Shown: in pieces, positions 15,671 through 24,243 of the stretch
How positions within the stretch are numbered: position 1 is the first letter of the stretch
Layout: every line of letters begins with the position of its first letter
IMG/VR virus record: IMGVR_UViG_3300020021_000009
Span: 1-62,352 of that record
Direction: 5' to 3' (one strand)
DNA length: 62,352 bases
Source: a virus
Translations under genes and position numbers: made by a program
The notes under the pieces: generated by a model
Databases searched by the model: none
What the model was told of the DNA's origin: nothing
Seen by the model: the letters and a program-made list of their open reading frames with translations, nothing else

Positions 15671-16344
15671 TCACGCCATCCCGGGGGCGTAGGCGGACAG
15701 GAAGGACTGGGACGCTTCCTCGTCCGACTCCCACCAGGCGGGAGCTCCCGCGGGGCGCGTGTCCACGCGAGGGGCCGCGTCGGCCGGTGTCCGCCACGTC
15801 CGTACCCCCATCTCGTTGTCGAACGCCGCCAGCACCTGGTCCGGCGTGGTGCCCTCCGCCTGGTAGTCCAGGCGCTCCAGCATCTCCGCATAGACGACGT
15901 TCAGGAACCGGTCGAAGGGGAGGCTGCCGAGATCGACACCTCGCCCGATGTACTGTCCGTCCAGGCGATGCCAGACCCCGGGCTGTCCGACCCAGGAGCA
16001 GAGGGCCCGGACGGCGTCGTAGGGCGTAGCCCGAACTCCTCCAGCAGGAAGCTGATGGACTGCTCCAGCTGGTCGAACTCGATCATGTTGACGGGGTCGT
16101 AGGAGCTCGTCATCTCGGACAGCAGGGCGAAGCTCTCCGGCTCCAGCAGACTGCCCAGGATCTCTTTGAACGCGCCGATCTGCTGGTCCACGGGCGTGCC
16201 CGCGGCCATGGCGCCGAACCGGACGGTGAACGCCAGCACGGTGTCCGCGGGCAGGCCCACGACACCCGTGTAGGTGTGGTCCCCGATGGTGAAGGAGGGG
16301 GCTTCGGCCCGTTTCTTGGAGAAGTCCTTGGTCGTCATGGGCAC
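15671..16344 (-). CDS. Tail assembly chaperone, long -1 frameshift form (about 224 aa)
   Basis: The upstream frame (from 16344) slips back one base at CCCGGGG (15976-15982). Translation then continues in the second frame, giving VWHRLDGQYIGRGVDLGSLP and ending at 15671. This makes the G/GT pair known for siphophages, in which the long form is a minor product needed to assemble the tail around the tape measure. The second frame has no plausible start of its own near the overlap, which supports frameshift expression. Confidence 0.85.
15901..16344 (-). CDS. Tail assembly chaperone, short form, 147 aa
   Basis: ATG (MPMTTKDF) start; the zero frame ends at 15901. Acidic helical protein with EEFGLRPTTP near the slip region and a Ser/Gly-rich end typical of the unshifted tail. 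Directly upstream of the tape measure, the conserved siphophage order. Confidence 0.85.
   Translation of the reverse strand: MPMTTKDFSKKRAEAPSFTIGDHTYTGVVGLPADTVLAFTVRFGAMAAGTPVDQQIGAFKEILGSLLEPESFALLSEMTSSYDPVNMIEFDQLEQSISFLLEEFGLRPTTPSGPSAPGSDSPGSGIAWTDSTSGEVSISAASPSTGS
15976..15982 (-). other. Programmed -1 ribosomal frameshift site (CCCGGGG)
   Basis: On the minus strand the zero-frame codons are C CCG GGG, a perfect X XXY YYZ heptamer: both tRNAs can re-pair after slipping to CCC GGG. The downstream -1 frame is the conserved second half of the chaperone. Confidence 0.85.
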
Positions 16345-16362
16345 AGCGTAGGACGGCCACGG

Positions 16363-16782
16363 TCAAGATCCTCCCGCGAGGTTCCCGCCCGCGCGCAGGC
16401 TCCGGGTCAGGAAGTCGTTCGCCTTGTTCCCGGGGTGGTGGACGACACGGGCGTAGACGTACTTCCCGCCCCGCACCTTGAAGCGCAGCCGCCCGTGCGG
16501 ACGCGGCTTCGGGAAGATCAGGTGGGGCCGCGTGCCCTGGGTCACGAACAGGGTCGCAGGGTGCGAGCACTGGATGTCCACCACGTCGGAGTCCGTCAGG
16601 TTCGTGATCGTGACCGACGTGATTTTCCGTTTCATGGAGCCGGGGGCGAGCTGGCGGGCCCTGGTCATGATGAGCCGCCCGCGCCGCTCCAGGTCGTTGG
16701 TCGTCGGCGATCCCTTCCCCCGGAACAGGCGGCGGATGGCGACCCCGTCCAACTTGACCGTCACCGTGATCTTCCCAGCCAT
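16363..16782 (-). CDS. Probable tail-completion / HK97 gp10-like protein, 139 aa
   Basis: ATG with AAGGATC upstream. Opens with MAGKITVTVKLDGVAIRRLF and has a basic beta-rich middle (RPHLIFPKPRPHGRLRFKVR), resembling small head-tail joining proteins. Position between connector genes and the tail chaperones fits. An AT-rich palindrome lies in its leader. Confidence 0.6.
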   Translation of the reverse strand: MAGKITVTVKLDGVAIRRLFRGKGSPTTNDLERRGRLIMTRARQLAPGSMKRKITSVTITNLTDSDVVDIQCSHPATLFVTQGTRPHLIFPKPRPHGRLRFKVRGGKYVYARVVHHPGNKANDFLTRSLRAGGNLAGGS

Positions 16783-16793
16783 ATCAAGATCCT

Positions 16794-16809
16794 TAATACT
16801 CGAGTATTA
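16794..16809 (-). promoter_or_regulatory. 16-bp perfect palindrome upstream of the gp10-like gene
   Basis: TAATACTCGAGTATTA is a perfect inverted repeat in an AT-rich 59-bp gap within an otherwise gapless operon. A second half-like copy (AACACTCGAG) follows at 16825-16834. It differs from the GATTTAAT motif family. It could be a protein-binding operator with an internal promoter. Confidence 0.55.
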
Positions 16810-16841
16810 GTAGATATACGCACTAACACTCGAGCCTCTCG

Positions 16842-17360
16842 TCAGCCACGGGGCAGCGCCACCAGGACGTGGAGCTCCGAGCCGACACACATGCCCTCAG
16901 GGCCGACGGCTGTTTGCGCCTGGACCACGTAGTCCAGGATCTCGGCGTCCCCGCCCCCGTCATCCTTCATCGCGCAGAGCTCGCGGTCCACGGCCGTAAG
17001 CACGTTGAAGGCGTCGGCCAGCCCCTGCCGGGCGTCCGCGTCCAGTTCGTCGGGACCGGGGGCGGGATCGGTCTGCGGGTTCTCCGGCTGGGACGCGCAG
17101 CGCAGCACCACGACCACGATCTCCGCCACCTCCGTGGACGGGGAGCAGCCCACCCCCACAGGAGCCTCCACGGGGGCGGGGAAGGTGTCGGACAGGTATG
17201 CCTGCGCGACGGTGACGTACAGCCCCCCGCACTCGCAGTCGTCCCACGCGACCGCACCAGCCACCACGCCGTACCGGCAGGGCGGCGGGTCCAGCGCGGT
17301 GTACGCGGCGTCGCGCAGCGCGGCGGCCACCGTGTACCACTTGAACTGACCGGACAGCAT
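16842..17360 (-). CDS. Head-tail connector / tail terminator-like protein, 172 aa
   Basis: ATG start 2 nt after the previous stop. N-terminal helix then a beta-rich domain with VAEIVVVVLRCASQPENP, the look of siphophage tail-terminator or minor-tail-like proteins that take a peptide range of clinical 'DUF' families. Function assigned mainly by position between the adaptor and chaperone genes. Confidence 0.55.
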   Translation of the reverse strand: MLSGQFKWYTVAAALRDAAYTALDPPPCRYGVVAGAVAWDDCECGGLYVTVAQAYLSDTFPAPVEAPVGVGCSPSTEVAEIVVVVLRCASQPENPQTDPAPGPDELDADARQGLADAFNVLTAVDRELCAMKDDGGGDAEILDYVVQAQTAVGPEGMCVGSELHVLVALPRG

Positions 17361-17362
17361 GG

Positions 17363-18160
17363 TCACGATCCCGCCCTCCGGGGTTCGGCACGGTCCACGG
17401 CGTAGACCCGGGACCGTGAGGAGAGCCGGTTGGGGTTGACGGCCGCGAGCCACAGATCCACCAGGTAGACGCCGGTCCGCCCCGCCTCCACGGCCGCGTT
17501 GATGTCCGGGAAGCTGATCGTGACCCCCTGCCGGACCAGGGACTGGAGCTGCATGGGCAGGCGGCAGTCCGCGCCGTTGCGCGCGCGCAGGATCTGGCAC
17601 GCGAGCTCGCCCATGGGCCCGGCCGCGTCGCTGGGGACGTCCAGGCCGTAGGCCGCGGTCACGGACCACGTGCCCGGCTCCGTGTCCGCCAGCCGCAGGT
17701 TGTTGCAGCGCGGCCACCGGAGACCGTCCGTGCGGACCAGCAGCCGGTTGTCGTCCAGCCGGTATGCGGACGGATCAAGCAGCACCCCGTCCACCTTCAC
17801 CGCGGACACGGCGTTGGTCAGCGCGGGTAGCAGAACGGTGGGCACCTCCCCGCAGGAGCAGGTGCCGGCGCACGTCCCGCAGCCGGAGCTGAACCAGTAG
17901 GACGCGTCCCAGTTGGACGGGGACCCGCCCCACGACGACATGGGCCACGTCAGCGGGTGCGCCTGCGGCCACGGCTGGTAGCAGCTCTCCCGGCACGGCC
18001 GGAGCGTCGTGGTGCACGTCCCGTACCGGCGGCCGGACAGCGACCACAGCACCCGCGTCGCCATGCCCACCGCCAGGCCGGTGGCCTCCGGGGAGTAGGT
18101 GGACACGTCGCAGGTCCAGTCCACTGGCCACGGGTCGCACGGTCCGTCACTGAACGTCAT
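17363..18160 (-). CDS. Head-to-tail adaptor-like protein, Cys-rich, 265 aa
   Basis: ATG (or an ATGA overlap with the gene at 18157). Cys-rich centre (SSGCGTCAGTCSCGEVP), a segment VDGVLLDPSAYRLDDNRLLV typical of phage neck proteins, and a helical C-terminus. Placement after capsid-region genes fits an adaptor. The number of Cys is unusual for a virion protein. Confidence 0.6.
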   Translation of the reverse strand: MTFSDGPCDPWPVDWTCDVSTYSPEATGLAVGMATRVLWSLSGRRYGTCTTTLRPCRESCYQPWPQAHPLTWPMSSWGGSPSNWDASYWFSSGCGTCAGTCSCGEVPTVLLPALTNAVSAVKVDGVLLDPSAYRLDDNRLLVRTDGLRWPRCNNLRLADTEPGTWSVTAAYGLDVPSDAAGPMGELACQILRARNGADCRLPMQLQSLVRQGVTISFPDINAAVEAGRTGVYLVDLWLAAVNPNRLSSRSRVYAVDRAEPRRAGS

Positions 18161-18501
18161 ATCTGTGGCACTCCTCCGACTGGTTCCCGCACAGTGAACA
18201 CCAGGCGGACGGACGCGAACCGGTTAGCCCCGTTGCCCACCCAGAACTCCGCCGTGTACTGGCCGGACTCCGACCACTCGGCACCGGTCCAGACGTACGA
18301 CACCAGCCCGCTGGTGCCGATCTGGACGACTGCCGTGTACGTGGTCGGCACGCCCCCGGGGGTGCGGACCACAAACTTCGCCGTGTACCCGGACAGGTCC
18401 GTGCCCGCCCCGGCGGAGTCCAGGAACTGGTACACCAGCGGGGGCTGCTTCTCCCCGCGTACGTACGGGCCGATGGCGACCCGGGGCTGGTTGATCCGCA
18501 C
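18157..18501 (-). CDS. Small virion protein, Ig-like beta fold, 114 aa
   Basis: GTG with GAGGAAGG upstream. All-beta composition with paired aromatic strands (YTAKFVVRTPGG, GQYTAEFWVGNG). Similar small proteins, often called BppU-like N-terminal domains, occur near tail genes, but the match is weak. ATGA overlap with the next gene. Confidence 0.6.
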   Translation of the reverse strand: MRINQPRVAIGPYVRGEKQPPLVYQFLDSAGAGTDLSGYTAKFVVRTPGGVPTTYTAVVQIGTSGLVSYVWTGAEWSESGQYTAEFWVGNGANRFASVRLVFTVREPVGGVPQI

Positions 18502-18511
18502 GGTACCTTCC

Positions 18512-19717
18512 TCACGCTGGGGCGAAGGGCTCGCGCCCGGATGCGGCGGTCCCCGGCAACCTGCCGGAGATGGAGGCGGACGGCCCCCGGCCGGAGGCGT
18601 CCGTGGACGGCTCCCGACCGGAGACCGTCTCCTGGTACGCGGACACCGGGGCCTGGACGGATACGGCATGTGCCGACCCGGAGGCGTGACCGGCCGCGGC
18701 AGTGACCACGATAGCCGTGCCCGGGGTGTAGGCGGTCCCGGCACCGGAGGCGTGACCGGCCACGGCAATGACCACGGCAGCCGTGGCCGGAGCGTAGGCG
18801 GTCCCGGTGCCGGAGGCGCGGCCGGCGGTCCCGGCCAGTGCCCCCACCGGAGCGAAGACCGTTCCGGTGCCGGCGGCCTGACCGACGGTCCCTGCCAGTG
18901 CCGCCCCCGGGGCGTAGGCGGTGCCGGTACCGGCGGCCGTTGCCGGGGACGGAGCGGCCCCGGCACGGGGTGCGTAGGCAGTGCCGGACCCGGCGGCCGT
19001 TGCCGGGGATGGAGCGGTCCCTGTACCGGGTGCGTAGGCGGTGCCGGATCCGGAGGCGGTGCCAGCGGTCCCGACCAGGGCTGCTCCAGGAGCGTAGGCG
19101 GTGCCGGTACCGGCGGCCTGGCCGGCCACCGCAGCGGCCCCGGCACGGGGCGCGTAGGCGGTACCGGACCCGGCGGCCTGACCGGCCACCGCGGTGGTTC
19201 CGCTGGTGACGTCGGCCCCGGTGAAGTCGTCGTAGCGGAGCGCGGACGCGCCGTCGGAACGGATGCCGACGCTGGTGCCGGTCGTCACGACCGTGTTCGT
19301 GACGGAGACCTGCTGTACGCCGTTGACGAATCCCTTGATCGTCGAACCAACGGCCTGGACCTTCGCGACGTCCCCGGAGACGGCCGCCGCAGCGAAGGTG
19401 CCGATGCTGGTGAAAGACCCACCGAGGACGGAGAACAGGGTCCACGTCGTGCCGTCGTTACGCCAGAGGTAGCCCTGGGTGATGCCGCTGTTCCCGCGGC
19501 ACCACACGCCCTGACTCGCTGCCGCCGTGACCGCGATGGTGGCCTGCGCACTGTTGTCGTTGGTCGCCATCGCGGTCACGGCGGTCAGGACAAGACCGGT
19601 GCCGGTCGTCCCCGGCGAGAGCCGATTGGAGGCGATGGTCCAGGTGCCGGACACCTGGGTCCAGCTGGCGCCGACAGACCCGTCCGCCCGGTTGAAGTCG
19701 TCTGTGAACGTGGTCAC
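18512..19717 (-). CDS. Virion protein: lectin-like domain plus about a dozen Ala/Gly/Thr repeats, 401 aa
   Basis: GTG with GGAGG 6 nt upstream. Residues 1-175 begin FTDDFNRADGSVGASWTQVS and resemble the concanavalin/laminin-G-like beta-sandwich found in phage adhesins. Residues about 175-350 are degenerate repeats of 16-20 aa centred on (S/T)GTAYAP(R/G) and AGQAAG. They are also visible in DNA as (G)GTACCGGCACCGCCTACGC-like units. The C-terminal 50 residues are Ser/Gly/Pro-rich. Likely a flexible surface or fibre protein; repeat number may vary between isolates. Confidence 0.7.
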   Translation of the reverse strand: MTTFTDDFNRADGSVGASWTQVSGTWTIASNRLSPGTTGTGLVLTAVTAMATNDNSAQATIAVTAAASQGVWCRGNSGITQGYLWRNDGTTWTLFSVLGGSFTSIGTFAAAAVSGDVAKVQAVGSTIKGFVNGVQQVSVTNTVVTTGTSVGIRSDGASALRYDDFTGADVTSGTTAVAGQAAGSGTAYAPRAGAAAVAGQAAGTGTAYAPGAALVGTAGTASGSGTAYAPGTGTAPSPATAAGSGTAYAPRAGAAPSPATAAGTGTAYAPGAALAGTVGQAAGTGTVFAPVGALAGTAGRASGTGTAYAPATAAVVIAVAGHASGAGTAYTPGTAIVVTAAAGHASGSAHAVSVQAPVSAYQETVSGREPSTDASGRGPSASISGRLPGTAASGREPFAPA

Positions 19718-19730
19718 GACGCGCCTCCGC

Positions 19731-20228
19731 TCACGTGGTGAAGGCGAAGACCCCGGAGGCGGACCAGTTGAGCGAGAATGTTCCGGCGGTGACGGACTGC
19801 GACCCGCCGAAGTAGTTGTAGCAGACGGCCTGCTTGGCCACCGTGCCGCCACTGATCGTGTCGTCGTAGACCAGGCAGCCGAAGATCCCCGCCATGGTCA
19901 CGGACGCGGACCCGGCCAGGTTGGCAGCCGCGTAGGTGACGATCCCGCCCGCGGTCTTGGTCATCGTGTCCGTCGCCAGTGCCCGGCCCCCGGCGACCCA
20001 CTCACTGGCTCCGGTCACCTCGTTGGCGGTAACCCACTGCCCGGTGTTGTAGCCGGTGGCGGTGACCGCCGCGTCACGGTCGGGCGTCCCGGTGTTGCCG
20101 AAGAGCGCGGCCTTGACCGTGTCGGTCAGCAGGTCCGTGTACGAGGTGGGAGCGGTCCCCTGCTTGAGCATGGGGTTGTAGACCCACTCCCGGAAGATCC
20201 GGCTGTCCCCGGTTGCCGACCAGCTCAT
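19731..20228 (-). CDS. Virion-associated protein, 165 aa
   Basis: ATG in an ATGA overlap with the preceding gene. Begins MSWSATGDSRIFREWVYNPM and ends with beta-rich GTFSLNWSASGVFAFTT; related proteins of this shape often sit beside tail-tube genes. Function unknown. Confidence 0.65.
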   Translation of the reverse strand: MSWSATGDSRIFREWVYNPMLKQGTAPTSYTDLLTDTVKAALFGNTGTPDRDAAVTATGYNTGQWVTANEVTGASEWVAGGRALATDTMTKTAGGIVTYAAANLAGSASVTMAGIFGCLVYDDTISGGTVAKQAVCYNYFGGSQSVTAGTFSLNWSASGVFAFTT

Positions 20229-20536
20229 GAGGTACCTGCTCCCCGTGCCGTGGGCACGTTCACCATCACGTCGTTGGACCCGTCGGGGCGCTCGGTCACC
20301 ACGGCCATGACCGGGCGGCCGTCGGCGTCCGACTGGACCGCCTCCCGGCCCACGTAGTCCTCGCGCAGCACGGCGGTGACGCGGGCACCGGACCCGACCG
20401 GGACCAGGGGCGCGGTCAGTCCGCCCATCCCTGCGCACGGGTGGAACCGGTTGGATTGCCCGGTCGTGCAGTCGGTCACCGTGCAGTTCGGGCACTCCCA
20501 GAACTGCTGCGGGGGCTGGAGCAGGACGCCGCGCAT
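20225..20536 (-). CDS. Zn-finger-like small protein, 103 aa
   Basis: ATG overlapping the stop of the tail-tube gene by one base. Residues 16-34 hold CPNCTVTDC and a downstream Cys (HPCAG), then beta strands. Function unknown. Confidence 0.65.
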   Translation of the reverse strand: MRGVLLQPPQQFWECPNCTVTDCTTGQSNRFHPCAGMGGLTAPLVPVGSGARVTAVLREDYVGREAVQSDADGRPVMAVVTERPDGSNDVMVNVPTARGAGTS

Positions 20537-21225
20537 CACAGCGTGCTGGGCGAGCAGGCGGCGGAGGGCGGAGGCGTGGTGGTCACGTTCCAGAACCAAT
20601 GCTGGAGGGACGTGGCGACGAATCCGGCGGGCATCCAGGACGTGGTCCCGGGGCCGTCGCCCCACCCGATCGTGGCGACGGCGGAGGCGCCCCGCGTCTG
20701 CCCGATCATCTGGAGCGTGGACCGCGCGTTGGCGATCGTGTAGCCGCCCAGTTTCGCCGACCCGACGTTGGGCCAGGCGTTGTAGATGTAACGCTGGAGG
20801 CCGCTGGTCGGGTCGCACGCCCCGGAGCCCGCCACCTGCTGCCAGCACTCCAGGGACCACCGGTTAGTGGCGGTGCCCTCCACGGCTGCGAAGCCGGTCC
20901 CGGTGGCCCCGGCCCCGGTGGTCAGCTCCTGCATGGACGCCATCCACGCCGCGCCGGTCTGGTTGACCTCGCAGAAGTCCATCGTGAGCTGGAACCGCTT
21001 GAGTGTCGGGTCGTCCATCTGGTTGACGCACACGGAGCCGTCCGCAGTGCGCTCGAAGAACTCCACACCATCCTCGTACTGCGGGTCCTGCTGGATCTGC
21101 ACGAACCCCTTGGACACGATGACCATGGAACCCGCACCGGTCACCGGGGACCCGCAGGTGTCCAGCTTGATCAGTCGGTACATGCTGCCCTTGATCGGGG
21201 TCACGCATGTGGCGGTGGCGGACAT
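20536..21225 (-). CDS. Major tail (tube) protein, 229 aa
   Basis: ATG with GAGAGGGG upstream. Features MYRLIKLDTCGSPVTG near the start, a mixed beta fold with an EFFERTADGSVCVNQ segment, and WSLECWQQVAG. These match actinophage major tail proteins in length and style. It lies between capsid and connector genes, a permuted but known order. Confidence 0.7.
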   Translation of the reverse strand: MSATATCVTPIKGSMYRLIKLDTCGSPVTGAGSMVIVSKGFVQIQQDPQYEDGVEFFERTADGSVCVNQMDDPTLKRFQLTMDFCEVNQTGAAWMASMQELTTGAGATGTGFAAVEGTATNRWSLECWQQVAGSGACDPTSGLQRYIYNAWPNVGSAKLGGYTIANARSTLQMIGQTRGASAVATIGWGDGPGTTSWMPAGFVATSLQHWFWNVTTTPPPSAACSPSTL

Positions 21226-21267
21226 TCAGTCACCCCTCTCTGGGGTCAGACGGTGGGAGGGGCGACA

Positions 21268-22176
21268 TCAGATGCTCCCGCCCCCGGTGGCAGGGACGCC
21301 CGTGGCGATCTGGGCCGCGAGCAGGCAGCACTCGTAACCCAGTACATAGGTGCGCTGGGCGATGGAGTGAATCGTGTTCTTGGCCTTGTCCAGGGTTTCC
21401 GGGACGGGCCAGGACGTGACATCGGACCGGTAGCCGAAGACGGCCCCGGTGGCGTAGATCCAGGACTGGCCGGCGGCCGGCGCGGTGCCGTCCGGCCCGG
21501 TGCCCGGGTAGCCGCCGCCGGGGACGACCAGGTTCCCGGCGGCGGTGTACAGCTTCCCGTCCACGTCGTGGACCAGGGACCAGGCCACGAACGTGGGCAG
21601 TGCGCGGCGCGGGATATGGATGACACCCTTGCCGCCGTAGCAGGCGGCCAGCTGACCCTCCAGCTGACCGAGCGAGTCCGTGACGTCCACACCGGTCCCG
21701 GACACGACGACGGACGCCGCGCTCTGGAGCAGGATCGCATCCTTGTCCAGGGTCTGCGCGTTGGCCGCGAGGTGCGGCCACACCACCTGCTGGGATCCGG
21801 CGATCCCGGTCCAGAAGGCGTTCTCCACGGCGTAGGACTCCAGCCGGGCGATCGCGGACCGGGCCAGGTCGGTGTCCTGGAGCCCGACCGGGGAGCAGTC
21901 GAATTCGGCGTAGACCGTGAACGGGGTGCCGCCCCGGTTGTGCTGCACGACGTTGCCCCCGGCGGGCAGCGTCGGGAACGGCGGCGGGGAGCCGGTGCCC
22001 GTGACGGCAATGCACTCGTCATAGAGCGTGTCCGGGACCTGCGGGCACCACTCCTGCCAGGTGATCCCGTTCTGCCAGTGCGGCCCGTCGGTCGTGGGCT
22101 GCTGCACCGCGTCCCACAGCGCGTAGGGGAGCGGCTCGAAACTCGGTCCGGTGACGATCAGGCGGGGTCCGGCCAC
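21268..22176 (-). CDS. Capsid-associated virion protein, 302 aa
   Basis: GTG with GAGAGGAGG upstream. Contains GVIHIPRRALPTFVAWSL and ATGAVFGYRSDVTSWP, features seen in actinophage proteins encoded next to the major capsid gene. Could be a second HK97-like capsid protein or a head decoration protein. The sequence alone does not separate these. Confidence 0.6.
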   Translation of the reverse strand: MAGPRLIVTGPSFEPLPYALWDAVQQPTTDGPHWQNGITWQEWCPQVPDTLYDECIAVTGTGSPPPFPTLPAGGNVVQHNRGGTPFTVYAEFDCSPVGLQDTDLARSAIARLESYAVENAFWTGIAGSQQVVWPHLAANAQTLDKDAILLQSAASVVVSGTGVDVTDSLGQLEGQLAACYGGKGVIHIPRRALPTFVAWSLVHDVDGKLYTAAGNLVVPGGGYPGTGPDGTAPAAGQSWIYATGAVFGYRSDVTSWPVPETLDKAKNTIHSIAQRTYVLGYECCLLAAQIATGVPATGGGSI

Positions 22177-22216
22177 GGCCGCCTCCTCTCAAGCGTGGGG
22201 GTGAGGAGCGGACGGA

Positions 22217-24004
22217 TCAGAGCTGGCCGGCTGCGTCCAGGGTGCGGCCCAGGACTCCCTGCCCGCTCACCTGGAAGTTGGCGGTGTAGCGACGGCTCTC
22301 GTGGCCCACCTTGGCGATCAGGTGCGCCTCTTCCATCCACGCGGCGGTGAAGTCGTTCTCTGCGTTCAGGACGGAGTCACGGACGACGCCCAGGTCCAGG
22401 GAGAGCCCGGTCCCGTGCACGAACGTGCCCGCCGCGAACAGCATGAAGTCCACGGATACCGGCCACAGGCCCATGTTGGCGGCGGACCGGCCGAACTGGT
22501 TCGCCCCGCGGACCTGCCAGTCGGACACGAACTGGGGGGCGATCCCGCGCGTGGTGAAGTAGCCGCGGATCTCGGCGTCGCTGACGTCCTGGAGTTCGAC
22601 GGCCGTCCTCCAGGCCAGGTCCGCACGGATGACCGCGAGGATCCAGCGGGGGATGACCAGCTCCAGGATCGCGTCGTCCGCCATGGCGAACTTGTTGCGG
22701 TAGTCCGTGGCCGCGAGCTCCACCCCGTCCAGGATGGTGTTGAACGCGCTCTGGGTGGTGATGGTCGTGGGGATCGCGATCGCGCCTGTGGAGGCCGCGA
22801 GCATGAGCGCGATCAGGCGGGCGTTCACGCTGTGCGCGTAGGCGTTGCGGATCAGCCGCAGGAAGTTCTGGGTGGCCTCCGGGTACGCGCTGTCCGTCAG
22901 GTTCCCGGCGGTCAGCGTGATGCCGTACAACTCCAGCCGCTGAGTGTTGAAGGTGGCGCACGGCACCCGGAGCGTGGGCTTGTTCACGGAGCCGGTGACG
23001 GTGGCGATGTCGTCGGCCTCCGACCACAGCCACGGCACGGTGGCGTTGGTCATCGGGAAGGCGAACCCACCCATGCCGGACGCCGCGTTGGAGGCCCCGG
23101 AGGTGTAGAAGATATCCGCGATGGACGGGCTGACCGGGTACTGGAGGCCGCCGCGCGAGATCCCCAGCGTCGGCAGGTCGATAATCCCGGACGGCACGTC
23201 CGAGATGTTGAACAGGTCGTAGCGGATCTCGGACGGGGCGCACCATCCGCCGCCCGCGAGAAGCGACTCCTGACGGTCCTTCTTGGTGAGCTCGCGGATG
23301 ATGGACTCCACCTGACTGGGCGGGGTCCGGTCGTCCACGGTGTGCGCGAACTCGTTGCGGATGGAGGCCACCGGGTAGCGCGGGGTGCCCTCACCGAGAC
23401 GCATCTCCGGCAGGCTGGACGCGCGGGTCTGGACGGCGTCCACCAGGGCGTCCATGTCCGGGATCTCGGCACCCGCGGTGAGTGAACGCTTGGGGATGTC
23501 CACGCTGGTGGTCATCGTGAGCGTGGTCCGCTTGGCCGCGATGGCGGGGTCAGGGGCGTGGCCGGCAGCGGCGGACAGGGACGCGAGCTGCTTCCCGCCC
23601 TGCCCCATCCGGCTTCCGAAGATCTTGACGAACGAGTCCGTGACGCCCTGCGCTGCGGCAGCCGCGACGGCTGCCATGTCCGTGGTGCCGTCGCCGGTCG
23701 CGGTGGTCTCCGCCTCACCGGGGCCGTTCACCCGCGCCGCGAGGCGCTCCATGGTGGCGTTGGCGCCGTCGCGCTCCGACTCGGAGGCCATGGTGGCGCG
23801 CAGCGCGCGGGCCGCCTGCTCCGCCCGGATCGCGTCCAGGTCGCCGGCCAGCGTCTCCGCATAGGCCAGTACCTCCGCCGTCCAGTTGTCGGAGTCCGCG
23901 TGGACCCGGGTGAACTCCGCCGACGCCTGGTCGTGGGCCGCGCTGAGATCGGCCTCACTCAGGAGCGGGAGGTTCTCCGGACGTGTGAACAGTTCTCCAG
24001 CCAC
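22217..24004 (-). CDS. Major capsid protein with N-terminal scaffold-like helix, 595 aa
   Basis: GTG with GGGAGG 8 nt upstream. Residues about 1-120 are coiled coil (FTRVHADSDNWTAEVLAYAE, LDAIRAEQAARALR), as in fused scaffold domains. Residues about 150-595 carry HK97-type patterns including PSIADIFYTSG and a conserved C-terminal VGHESRRYTANFQVSGQGVL. At 595 aa it is longer than a bare HK97 capsid protein, fitting the scaffold fusion. Preceded by a terminator and a promoter-like motif, so capsid synthesis may be driven separately. Confidence 0.8.
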   Translation of the reverse strand: MAGELFTRPENLPLLSEADLSAAHDQASAEFTRVHADSDNWTAEVLAYAETLAGDLDAIRAEQAARALRATMASESERDGANATMERLAARVNGPGEAETTATGDGTTDMAAVAAAAAQGVTDSFVKIFGSRMGQGGKQLASLSAAAGHAPDPAIAAKRTTLTMTTSVDIPKRSLTAGAEIPDMDALVDAVQTRASSLPEMRLGEGTPRYPVASIRNEFAHTVDDRTPPSQVESIIRELTKKDRQESLLAGGGWCAPSEIRYDLFNISDVPSGIIDLPTLGISRGGLQYPVSPSIADIFYTSGASNAASGMGGFAFPMTNATVPWLWSEADDIATVTGSVNKPTLRVPCATFNTQRLELYGITLTAGNLTDSAYPEATQNFLRLIRNAYAHSVNARLIALMLAASTGAIAIPTTITTQSAFNTILDGVELAATDYRNKFAMADDAILELVIPRWILAVIRADLAWRTAVELQDVSDAEIRGYFTTRGIAPQFVSDWQVRGANQFGRSAANMGLWPVSVDFMLFAAGTFVHGTGLSLDLGVVRDSVLNAENDFTAAWMEEAHLIAKVGHESRRYTANFQVSGQGVLGRTLDAAGQL

Positions 24005-24097
24005 GGAATGGCCTCCCTAACCGTCAGCCGCGCAAGGCGGGGTGTGGCCGAACCGTAGCACCGATCATGGAAAACGTCACACACCGCGCATTTCACC

Positions 24098-24116
24098 TTA
24101 TTGATTCGATTAAATG
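24098..24116 (-). promoter_or_regulatory. AT-rich promoter/operator for the capsid gene (minus strand), site 3
   Basis: Minus-strand ATTTAATCGAATCAATAAG is a close variant of the motif at 1006, lying between a terminator and the capsid gene start (24004). It would let capsid and tail genes be transcribed separately from the portal/terminase genes. Confidence 0.65.
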
Positions 24117-24120
24117 AAAG

Positions 24121-24147
24121 GACCGGCCTGCGATTCGCAGGCCGGTC
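24121..24147 (-). terminator. Strong intrinsic terminator before the capsid gene
   Basis: 13-bp perfect stem GACCGGCCTGCGA/TCGCAGGCCGGTC with a one-base centre. On the minus strand it is followed by CCTTTCATTT, a T-rich tract, so it fits a rho-independent terminator for the upstream genes. Confidence 0.85.
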
Positions 24148-24163
24148 CCGGGTCGTGCTCGGA

Positions 24164-24238
24164 TCACTTCGCAGGGGGCTCGACCGGGGCCGGAACCTGC
24201 GGAGGGGGCGGGGGCTGCTGTCCACCGCAACCGCACAT
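24164..24238 (-). CDS. Microprotein MCGCGG + Pro-rich, 24 aa
   Basis: ATG with AAGGAGAG 9 nt upstream. The product is MCGCGGQQ followed by PPPPPQVPAPVEPPAK. The good ribosome-binding site and the terminator 17 nt downstream support expression. Function unknown; two Cys could bind metal or form disulfide. Confidence 0.6.
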   Translation of the reverse strand: MCGCGGQQPPPPPQVPAPVEPPAK

Positions 24239-24243
24239 GTGGA

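Noticed and set aside
12821-16102. Plus-strand frames opposite the tape measure
   Set aside because: Antisense shadows; the minus-strand tape measure has coiled coil, membrane helices and a transglycosylase-like domain.
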